Shown one piece after another: positions 1 to 8,092 of a DNA stretch of 64,000 nt. A program made the translations under genes and the position numbers. This DNA is from Saccoglossus kowalevskii (taxonomy: Eukaryota; Hemichordata; Enteropneusta; Harrimaniidae). Location: the NCBI RefSeq assembly GCF_000003605.2, contig NW_003158491.1, positions 1 to 64,000 of the forward strand, written 5' to 3'. Numbering within the stretch: position 1 is the first letter of the stretch; every line of letters starts with the position of its first letter. The notes under the pieces are model-generated. The model ran no database searches and was not told the DNA's origin. It was given only the letters and a program-made list of their open reading frames with translations.

Positions 1-340
1 CATCATAAATGTATCGATAATGCCTCACATATAAGCAGATTATCACAACAGCCAACTGAAAATCGACAATAATTAGTTACAAAGTTGTGAAAAGCGATTG
101 TAAATTTGGTAGTTTCATTCGGAATTGGTACCTGTGATATCATATTAACAAGTCTCATAGTTAAAAGTTCAAAAATGTGAATAAATATTTTTGTTAAAAA
201 CTGTTAAATTACCGTACTGTTACACCAAGTATGTAGAGGTCATAGGTCAATTCTAGAAGTTACCTGTGCCAGCAATATCGATTTTAAAACATGCAAATAC
301 ATGAAATAGCGGCCAATTCGGCTTAATTTCAAATAATCCT

Positions 341-662
341 TGCAGATATGTGTTAGGTCACCGACAAATGTTTAAAGTAAAGCACAATCGGGCGTGGTTA
401 GTACTTGCATGGGAGACTCCCTCAGTAAACAAGCTGTTGAATTTTTTTTCATCACACACATGTAAAACATATAAAACAACGTTCCTGCATTCTTTCTTAC
501 TTGCAGATATGTGTTAGGTCACCGACAAATGTTAAAAGTAAAGCACAATCGGGCCTGGTTAGTACTTGCATGTGAGACTCCCTCAGTAAATAAGCTGTTG
601 AATTTTTTTTCATCACACACATGTAAAACATATAAAACAACGTTCCTGCATTCTTTCTTACT
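341..662 (+). repeat. 161-bp tandem duplication carrying two 5S-derived segments
   Basis: The segment from TGCAGATATGTG to TTCTTAC (341-501) is followed directly by a second copy (502-662), so this monomer has two 5S-like cores (396 and 557) and two oligo-T runs. The copies are not identical: the first has CGGGCGTGG and AAACAAG, the second CGGGCCTGG, GTGAGAC and AAATAAG. They have therefore diverged, or the second was supplied by another subfamily. The two junction edges share only CTTGCAG/ACTTGCAG-like bases. Confidence 0.9.
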
Positions 663-2684
663 GTGATGTCAATTATTTATAGCGGAAAATCGCGGAATCG
701 TTGTAACTATTTTAATTTAATAAAAAGTTTTCAAAATCCTTCTAATTTTCAAGAACAAGTTGTTTATGTCGTCGGCACGTAGTGGGTTTTAAGCTATTAA
801 CACACCGTTCAAAGTTGTTTAAAGTGATTGCAAAGTTGTGCAAAGTTATTACAAAGTTGGTAGATGTATTTGTATGTATGACCTAAGTTGTTGGCATATA
901 GAAACGCGCAGTTGTAAAGTCGACAAATTTAATAAAATCAGTTGAAAGCTGCCTATAGAAGTTCACATGAGCTGACTGTAAACTGTTAGAAAACAGGGTG
1001 CAAAGTTGAAAAAACGAACGAAATGTTGGCGAAGATGCTTGTATATTTATCCTAAGTCATTGTAATGACAACCCCGCAGTTAAATGTTGAAAACATTAAG
1101 TATATGTATCGATAATGCCTCATATATAGGCAGTTTATCACAACAGCCAATCGAAAAATCGACAAAAAATGGTTACAAAGTTGTAAAAAGCGATTGTAAA
1201 GTTGGTAGTTTCATTCGGAATTGGTACCTGTGATATCATATTAACAAGTCTCATAGTTAAAAGTTCGAAAATGTGAATAAATATTTTTGTTAAAAACTGT
1301 TTAAATTACCGTACTGTTACTCCAAGTATGTAGAGGTCATAGGTCAATTCTAGAAGTTACCTGTGCCAGCAATATCGATTTTTAAAACATGCAAAAACAT
1401 GAAAATAGCGGCCAATTCGGCTTAATTTCAAATAATCCTTGCAGCTATGTGGTTAGGTCACCGACAAATGTTTAAAGTAAAGCACAATCGGGCCTGGTTA
1501 GTAATTGCATGGGAGACTTCCTCAGTAAACAAGCTGTTGAATTTTTTTTCATCACACACATGTAAAACATATAAAACAACGTTTCTGCATTTTTTCTTAC
1601 TGTGATGTCAATCATTTATAGCGGAAAATCGCGGAATTGTTGTAACTATTTTAATTTAATAAAAAGTTTTCAAAATCCTTCTAATTTTCAAGAACAAGTT
1701 GTTTATGTCGTCGGCACGTAGTGGCTTTTAAGCTGTTAACACACCGTTCAAAGTTGTTTAAAGTGATTGCAAAGTTGTGCAAAGTTATTACAAAGTGAGT
1801 AGATGTATTCGTATGTATGACCTAAGTTGTTGGCATATAGAAACGCGCAGTTCTAAATCCAAAAATTTAATAAAATCAGTTGGAAGCTGCCTATAGATGT
1901 TCACATGAGCCTACTGTAAACTGTTAGAAAACAGGGTGCAAAGTTGAAAAAACGAACGAAATGTTGGCGAAGAAGATTGTGTATTTATCCTAAGTCATTG
2001 TAATGACAACCCCGCAGTTAAATGTTGAAAACATTAAGTAAATGTATCGATAATGCCTCATATATAAGCAGATTATCACAACAGCCAACCGAAAAATCGA
2101 CAAAAAATGGTTACAAAGTTGTGAAAAGCGATTGTAAAGTTGGTAGTTTCATTCGGAATTGGTACCTGTGATATCATATTAACAAGTCTCATAGTTAAAA
2201 GTTCGAAAATGTGAATAAATATTTTTGTTAAAAACTGTTAAATTACCGTACTGATACACCAAGTATGTAGAGGTCATAGGTCAATTCTAGAATTTACCTG
2301 TGCCAGCAATATCGATTTTAAAACATGCAAAAACATGAAATAGCGGCCAATTCGGCTTATTTTCAAATAATCCTTGCAGATATGTGGTTAGGGCACCTAC
2401 AAATGTTTAAAGTAAAGCACAATCGGGCGTGGTTAGTACTTGCATGGGAGACTCCCTCAGTAAACAAACTGTTGAATTTTTTTTCATCACACACATGTAA
2501 AACATATAAAACAACGTTCCTGCATTCTTTCTTACTGTGATGTCAATTATTTATAGCGCAAAATTGCGGAATTGTTGTAACTACTTTAATTTAATAAAAA
2601 GTTTTCAAAATCCTTCTAATTTTCAAGAACAAGTTGTTTATGTCGTCGGCACGTAGTGGGTTTTAAGCTGTTAACACACTGTTC

Positions 2685-2737
2685 AAGGTTGTTTAAAGTG
2701 ATTGCAAAGTTGTGCAAAGTTATTACAAAGTTGGTAG
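2685..2737 (+). repeat. Helically phased AAAGTT motifs (subrepeat A)
   Basis: Five AAAG(T) motifs begin at 2685 (one base changed in this copy), 2695, 2706, 2716 and 2727, giving intervals of 10, 11, 10 and 11 bp, an average of 10.5 bp. That equals the helical repeat of B-DNA. The same block follows CACACCGTTC in nearly every monomer. Phased short A-tracts of this kind are known to curve DNA and to influence nucleosome placement. That role is inferred here. Confidence 0.75.
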
Positions 2738-2866
2738 ATGTATTCGTATGTATGACCTAAGTTGCTGGCATATAGAAACGCACAGTTGTAAAGTCGACAA
2801 ATTTAATAAAATCAGTTGAAAGCTGCATATAGAAGTTCACATGAGCTGACTGTAAACTGTTAGAAA
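2695..2866 (+). repeat. Internal subrepeat A (~170 bp)
   Basis: The first of three diverged tandem subrepeats inside the monomer. It is anchored by AAAGTTGGTAG at 2727 and continues with GATGTATTCGTATG, ATGACCTAAGTTG, CGCAGTTGTAAAGTCGAC and AATTTAATAAAATCAG. It carries two more 10.5-bp AAAGTT motifs than subrepeat C. Boundaries are approximate because the copies are old. Confidence 0.6.
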
Positions 2867-2930
2867 ACAGGGTGCAAAGTTGAAAAAACGAACGAAATGT
2901 TGGCGAAGATGCTTGTATATTTATCCTAAG

Positions 2931-2942
2931 TCATTGTAATGA
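2931..2942 (+). other. Short dyad TCATT-GT-AATGA
   Basis: A perfect 5-bp inverted repeat with a 2-base centre. It recurs in nearly all monomers just before the GC-richer ACAACCCCGCAG. It is too short to claim a stable cruciform. It could be a protein-binding dyad, but there is no direct evidence of one. Confidence 0.4.
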
Positions 2943-2956
2943 CAACCCCGCAGTTA

Positions 2957-2971
2957 AATGTTGAAAACATT
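2957..2971 (+). other. Short dyad AATGTT-GAA-AACATT
   Basis: A perfect 6-bp inverted repeat around GAA, 14 bp after the preceding dyad and present in nearly every monomer. A few units lose it by substitution (for example GTTGAACACATT at 3897 and 37690, and ATTGAAAAC at 27390, 40488 and 49838). A smaller dyad, CTGTT-AGAA-AACAG, lies upstream at 2857-2870. Confidence 0.4.
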
Positions 2972-3039
2972 AAGTATATGTATCGATAATGCCTCATATA
3001 TAAGCAGATTATCACAACAGCCAATCGAAAAATCGACAA

Positions 3040-3215
3040 AAAATGGTTACAAAGTTATGAAAAGCGATTGTAAAGTTGGTAGTTTCATTCGGAATTGGTA
3101 CCTGTGATATCATATTAACAAGTCTCATAGTTAAAAGTTCGAAAATGTGAATAAATATTTTTATTAAAAATTGTTAAATTACCGTACTGTTACTCCAAGT
3201 ATGTAGAGGTCATAG
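3040..3215 (+). repeat. Internal subrepeat C (~175 bp)
   Basis: The third subrepeat, anchored by AAAGTTGGTAG at 3072, 177 bp after the B anchor and 345 bp after the A anchor. AAAG motifs at 3051, 3061 and 3072 again show 10- and 11-bp spacing. It continues GTTTCATTCGGAATTGG, ACCTGTGATATCATATT, AGTTAAAAGTTCGAAAATG and GAATAAAT, matching A in order. The following ~130 bp may hold a fourth, more decayed copy (TTACCTGTGCCAGC). I could not establish that by eye. Confidence 0.6.
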
Positions 3216-3358
3216 GTCAATTCTAGAAGTTACCTGTGCCAGCAATATCGATTTTAAAACATGAAAAAACATGAAATAGCAACCAATTCGGCTTAATTTC
3301 AAATAATCCTTGCAGCTATGTGGTTAGGTCACCGACAAATGTTTAAAGTAAAGCACAA

Positions 3359-3388
3359 TCGGGCCTGGTTAGTACTTGCATGGGAGAC
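3359..3388 (+). promoter_or_regulatory. Box C / intermediate element-like Pol III internal promoter core
   Basis: This is the best preserved stretch of the 5S-derived segment. Against the animal 5S internal control region only one base differs (TTGCATGG for TTGGATGG). The copy at 20310 has the canonical TTGGATG. Known 5S biology assigns TFIIIA contacts to box A, the intermediate element and box C. Whether TFIIIA binds here is inference, since box A is only partly kept. Subfamily variants change the intermediate-element region: CGGGCGTGG in many units, CGTGCGTGG at 4303, 19216, 24991, 40898, 61118, 62054 and 62987, and CGGCCGTGG at 8956 and 9890. Confidence 0.5.
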
Positions 3389-3412
3389 TCCCTCAGTAAA
3401 CAAGCTGTTGAA

Positions 3413-3420
3413 TTTTTTTT
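3413..3420 (+). terminator. Oligo-T run in the position of the 5S terminator
   Basis: Eight T follow the 5S-like 3' end, the place where RNA polymerase III stops on real 5S genes. Run length varies between units, from an interrupted TTTATTTT (for example cores 4303, 17344, 19216, 24991, 41835, 60182-62987) or TTTGTTTT (14554, 15483, 39966) up to about 11 T near 50288. Even the interrupted forms keep four consecutive T, the usual minimum for Pol III. Use as a terminator is inferred from position only. Confidence 0.4.
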
Positions 3421-6400
3421 CATCACACACATGTAAAACATATAAAACAACGTTCCTGCATTTTTTCTTACTGTGATGTCAATCATTTATAGCGGAAAAT
3501 CGCGGAATTGTTGTAACTATTTTAATTTAATAAAAAGTTTTCAAAATCCTTCTAATTTTCAAGAACAAGTTGTTTATGTCGTCGGCACGTAGTGGGTTTT
3601 AAGCTGTTAACTCACCGTTCAAAGTTGTTTAAAGTGATTGCAAAGTTGTGCAAAGTTATTACAAAGTTGGTAGATGTATTCGTATGTATGACCTAAGTTG
3701 TTGGCATATAGAAACGCGCAGTTCTAAAATCGACAAATTTAATAAAATCAGTTGGAAGCTGCCTATAGATGTTCACATGAGCTGACTGTAAACTGTTAGA
3801 AAACAGGGTGCAAAGTTGAAAAAACGAACGAAATGTTGGCGAAGATACTTGTATATTTATCCTAAGTCATTGTAATGACAACCCCGCAGTTAAATGTTGA
3901 ACACATTCAGTAAATGTATCGATAATGCCTCATATATAAGCAGATTATCACAACAGCCAACCGAAAAATCGACAAAAAATGGTTACAAAGTTGTGAAAAG
4001 CGATTGTAAAGTTGGTAGTTTCATTCGGAATTGGTACCTATGATATCATATTAACAAGTCTCATAGTTAAAAGTTCGAAAATGTGAATAATTGTTTTTTT
4101 TAAATACTGTTAAATTACCGTACTTTTACTCCAAGTATGTAGAGGTCATAGGTCAATTCTAGAAGTTACCTGTGCCAGCGATATCGATTTTATAACATAC
4201 AAAAACATGAAATAGCCGCCAAATCGGTTTAAATTCAAATAATTGATGCACCTGTGTGGTTAGGATACCGACAAATGTTTAAAGTAAAGCATAATCGTGC
4301 GTGGTTAGTACTTGCATGGGAGACTCCCTCAGTAAACAAGTTGTTGAATTTATTTTCATCACACACATGTAAAACATATAAAACAACGTTCCTGCATTCT
4401 TTCTTACTGTGATGTCAATTATTTATAGCGGAAAATTGCGGAATTGTTGTAACTATTTTAATTTAATAAAAAGTTTTCAAAATCCTTCTAATTTTCAAGA
4501 ACAAGTTGTTTATGTCGTCGGCACGTAGTGGGTTTTAAGCTGTTAACACACTGTTCAAAGTTGTTTAAAGTGATTGCAAAGTTGTGCAAAGTTATTACAA
4601 AGTTGGTAGATGTATTCGTATGTATGACCTAAGTGTGGGCATATAGAAACGCGCAGTTCTAAAGTCGACAAATTTGATAAAATCAGTTGAAAGCTGCCTA
4701 TAGATGTTCACATGAGCTGACTGTAAACGGTTAGAAAACAGGGTGCAAAGTTGAAAAAACGAACGAAATGTTGGCGAAGAAGCTTGTATATTTATCCTAA
4801 GTCATTGTAATGACAACCCCGCAGTTACATGTTGAAAACATTAAGTAAATGTATCGATAATGCCTCATATATAAGCAGATTATCACAATAGCCAACCGAA
4901 AAATCGACAAAAAATAGTTACAAAGTTGTGAAAAGCGATTGTAAAGTTGGTAGTTTCATTCGGAATTGGTTCCTGTGATATCATATTAACAAGTCTCATA
5001 GTTAAAAGTTCGAAAATGTGAATAAATATTTTTGTTAAATACTGTTAAATTACCGTACTGTTACTCCAAGTATGTAGAGGTCATAGGTCAATTCTAGAAG
5101 TTACCAGTGCCAGCGATATCGATTTTAAAACATGCAAAAACATGAAATAGCCGCCAAATCGGCTTAATTTCAAATAATTCATGCACCTGTGTGGTTAGCT
5201 CACTGACAAATGTTTAAAGTAAAGCACAATCGGGTGTGGTTAGTACTTGCATGGGAGACTCCCTCAGTAAACCAGCTGTTGAATTTTTTTTCATCACACA
5301 CATGTAAAACATATAAAACAACGTTCCTGCATTCTTTTTTACTGTGATGTCAATCATTTATAGTGGAAAATCGCGGAATTGTTGTAACTATTTTAATTTA
5401 AGTTTTCAAAATCCTTCTAATTTTCAAGAACAAGTTGTTTATGTCGTCGGCACGTAGTGGGTTTTAAGCTGTTAACACACTGTTCAAAGTTGTTTAAAGT
5501 GATTGCAAAGTTGTGCAAAGTTATTAGAAAGTTGGTAGATGTATTCGTATGTATGACCTAAGTTGTTGGCATATGGAAACGCGCAGTTCTAAAGTCGACA
5601 AATTTAATAAAATCAGTTGGAAGCTGCCTATAGATGTTCACATGAGCTGACTGTAAACTGTTAGAAAACAAGGTGCAAAGTTGAAAAAACGAACGAAATG
5701 TTGGCGAAGAAGCTTGTATATTTATCCTAAGTCATTTTAATGACAACCCCGCAGTTAAATGTTGAAAACATTAAGTAAATGTATCGATAATGCCTCATAT
5801 ATAAGCAGATTATCACAACAGCCAACCGAAAAATCGACAAAAAATAGTTACAAAGTTGTGAAAAGCGATTGTAAAGTTGGTAGTTTCATTCGGAATTGGT
5901 ACCTGTGATATCATATTAACAAGTCTCATAGATAAAAGTTCGAAAATGTGAATAAATATTTTTGTTAAATACTGTTAAATTACCGTACTGTTACTCCAAG
6001 TATGTAGAGGTCATAGGTCAATTCTAGAAGTTACCAGTGCCAGCGATATCGATTTTAAAACATGCAAAAACATGAAATAACCGCCAAATCGGCTTAATTT
6101 TAAATAATCCATGCAGCTGTGTGGTTAGGTCACTGACCAATGTTTAAAGTAAAGCACAATCGGGCATGTTTAGTACTTGCATGGGAGACTCCCTCAGTAA
6201 ACAAGCGGTTGATTTTTTTTTCATCACACACATGTAAAACATATAAAACAACGTTCCTGCATTCTTTCTTACTGCGATGTCAATCATTTATAGTGGAAAA
6301 TCGCGGAATTGTTGTAACTATTTTAATTTAATAAAACGTTTTCAAAATCCTTCTAATTTTCAAGAACAAGTTGTTTATGTCGTCGGCACGTAGTGGGTTT

Positions 6401-8092
6401 TAAGCTGTTAACACACCGTTCAAAGTTGTTTAAAGTGATTGCAAAGTTGTGCAAAGTTATTACAAAGTTGGTAGATGTATTCGTATGTATGACCTAAGTT
6501 GTTGGCATATAGAAACGCGCAGTTGTAAAGTCGACAATTTTAATAAAATCAGTTGGAAGCTGCCTATAGATGTAAACATGAGCTGACTGTAAACTGTTAG
6601 AAAACAGGGTGCAAAGTTGAAAAACGAACGAAATGTTGGCGAAGAAGCTTGTATATTTATCCTAAGTCATTGTAATGACAACCCCGCAGTTAAATGTTGA
6701 AAACATTAAGTAAATGTATCGATAATGCCTCATACATAAGCAGATTATCACAACAGCCAACCGAAAAATCGACAAAAAATAGTTACAAAGTTGTGAAAAG
6801 CGATTGTACAGTTGGTAGTTTCATTCGGAATTGGTACCTGTGATATCATATTAACAAGTCTCATTGTTAAAAGTTCGAAAATGCGAATAAATATTTTTGT
6901 TAAATACTGTTAAATTACCGTACTGTTACTCCAAGTATGTAGAGGTCATAGGTCAATTCTAGAAGTTACCTGTGCCAGCGATATCGATTTTAAAACATGC
7001 AAAAACATGAAATAGCCGCCAAATCGGCTTAATTTCAAATAATTCATGCACCTGTGTGGTTAGGTCACCGACAAATGTTTAAAGTAAAGCACAATCGGGC
7101 GTGGTTAGTACTGGCATGGGAGACTCCCTCAGTAAACGAGCTGTTGAATTTGTTTTCATCAAACACATGTAAACCATATAAAACAACGTTCCTGCATTCT
7201 TTCTTACTGTGATGTCAATCATTTATAGTGGAAAATCGCGGAATTGTTGTAACTATTTTAATTTAATAAAAAGTTTTCAAAATCCTTCTAATTTTCAAAA
7301 ACAAGTTGTTTATGTCGTCGGCACGTAGTGGGTTTTAAGCTGTTAACACACCGTTCAAAGTTGTTTAAAGTGATTGCAAAGTTGTGCAAAGTTATTACAA
7401 AGTTGGTAGATGTATTCGTATGTATGACCTAAGTTGTTGGCATATAGAAACGCGCAGTTGTAAAGTCGACAAATTTAATAAAATCAGTTGAAAGCTGCCT
7501 ATAGATGTTCACATGAGCTGACTGTAAACTGTTAGAAAACAGGGTGCAAAGTTGAAAAAACGAACGAAATGTTGGCGAAGATACTTGTATATTTATCCTA
7601 AGTCATTGTAATGACAACCCCGCAGTTAAATGTTGAAAACATTAAGTATATGTACCGATAATGCCTCATATATAAGCAGATTATCACAACAGCCAACCGA
7701 AAAATCGACAAAAAATGGTTACAAAGTTGTGAAAAGCGATTGTAAAGTTGGTAGTTTCATTCGGAAATGGTACCTGTGATATCATATTAACAAGTCTCAT
7801 AGTTAAAAGTTCGAAAATGTGAATAAATATTTTTGTTAAAAACTGTTAAATTACCGTACTGTTACTCCAAGTATGTAGAGGTCATAGGTCAATTCTAGAA
7901 GTTACCTGTGCCAGCGATATCGATTTTAAAACATGCAAAAACATGAAATAGCCGCCAAATCGGCTTAATTTCAAATAATCCATGCAGCTGTGTGGTTAGG
8001 TCACCGACAAATGTTTAAAGTAAAGCACAATCGGGCGTGGTTAGTACTTGCATGTGAGACTCCCTCAGTAATCGAGCTGCTGAATTTTTTTT

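Larger units (their letters stand above)
2867..3039 (+). repeat. Internal subrepeat B (~172 bp)
   Basis: The second subrepeat, anchored by AAATGTTGGCGAAG at 2895, 168 bp after the A anchor. It keeps the order seen in A: GATGCTTGTATATT for GATGTATTCGTATG, ATCCTAAGTCATTG for GACCTAAGTTGTTGG, and CGCAGTTAAATGTTGAAAAC for CGCAGTTGTAAAGTCGAC. It holds two small perfect dyads not obvious in A or C. Boundaries are approximate. Confidence 0.55.
2485..3420 (+). repeat. Representative satellite monomer (936 bp)
   Basis: This unit is dissected as the type copy. The phase is chosen to start just after one oligo-T run and end with the next, so the 5S-derived part closes the unit. In order it holds: an AT-rich lead with CATCACACACATG, TATAAAAC and AATAAA (2593); CGGCACGTAGTGGG (2648); phased AAAGTT motifs (2685-2737); three diverged ~172-bp subrepeats whose anchors are at 2727, 2895 and 3072; GGTACCTGTGATATCA near 3098; TTCTAGAA near 3221; an AT-rich stretch with ATATCGAT; and the 5S-derived segment (3329-3420). 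The true biological boundary of the unit is arbitrary, as in any tandem array. Confidence 0.9.
3329..3420 (+). pseudogene. 5S rRNA-derived segment with type 1 Pol III promoter remnant (type copy)
   Basis: From 3346 the sequence aligns without gaps to the 3' part of animal 5S rRNA genes, about 44 of 56 positions by hand against a general vertebrate-like 5S from memory. The core 3359-3388 matches 29 of 30, covering TCGGGCCTGG and GGTTAGTACTTG, then ATGGGAGAC. This spans the box A remnant (AAGTAAAGCA), intermediate element and box C, where TFIIIA binds in real 5S genes. Downstream, GCTGTTGAA then T8 resembles the 5S end GTGTTGTAGGC plus terminator. Upstream, TCACCGA (3329-3335) fits invertebrate 5S but is split from box A by 10 extra bases. 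The GGTTAG of the core starts at 396, 557, 1496, 2431, 3367, 4303, 5238, 6168, 7103, 8039, 8956, 9890, 10822, 11749, 12685, 13620, 14554, 15483, 16412, 17344, 18281, 19216, 20149, 20310, 21244, 22182, 23117, 24053, 24991, 25926, 26860, 27797, 28734, 29670, 30606, 31546, 32483, 33417, 34352, 35288, 36224, 37159, 38094, 39029, 39966, 40898, 41835, 42771, 43707, 44641, 45577, 46514, 47447, 48380, 49314, 50244, 51182, 52117, 53053, 53988, 54923, 55859, 56442, 57377, 58310, 59246, 60182, 61118, 62054, 62987 and 63921. A few of these carry a substitution in the hexamer. It is not a functional 5S gene, because the 5' half is unrecognisable. Confidence 0.85.

Noticed and set aside
1-20. Array boundary at the left edge (CATCATAAATG for the usual CATTAAGTAAATG)
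   Set aside because: Only a few bases differ and the unit continues normally, so an ordinary variant or a contig-end artefact is more likely.
2325-2540. 71-codon open frame on the + strand, recurring at 27691, 33311, 53882 and 54817
   Set aside because: It is the same stretch of monomer spanning the 5S-derived segment, open only in some units and closed by ordinary variants in most others. The sequence between units does not show a codon-like pattern of change.
2593-2598. AATAAA as a polyadenylation signal, with TATAAAAC as a TATA box
   Set aside because: Both are expected by chance in AT-rich DNA. No coding region or other Pol II gene feature accompanies them.
3090-3105. CENP-B box
   Set aside because: The TTCGGAATTGG word resembles the start of the motif but lacks the required A and CGGG at the correct spacing.
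3346-3420. Functional 5S rRNA gene
   Set aside because: Only the 3' part is recognisable. The 5' half is absent or beyond recognition, 10 extra bases precede box A, and the 3' stem sequence is altered, so the rRNA could not fold normally.
3329-3420. SINE3-type (5S-headed) retroposon
   Set aside because: No second SINE body, A-rich or simple-repeat tail, or target-site duplication is seen, and all copies are in tandem in one orientation. A very old SINE captured before amplification cannot be excluded.
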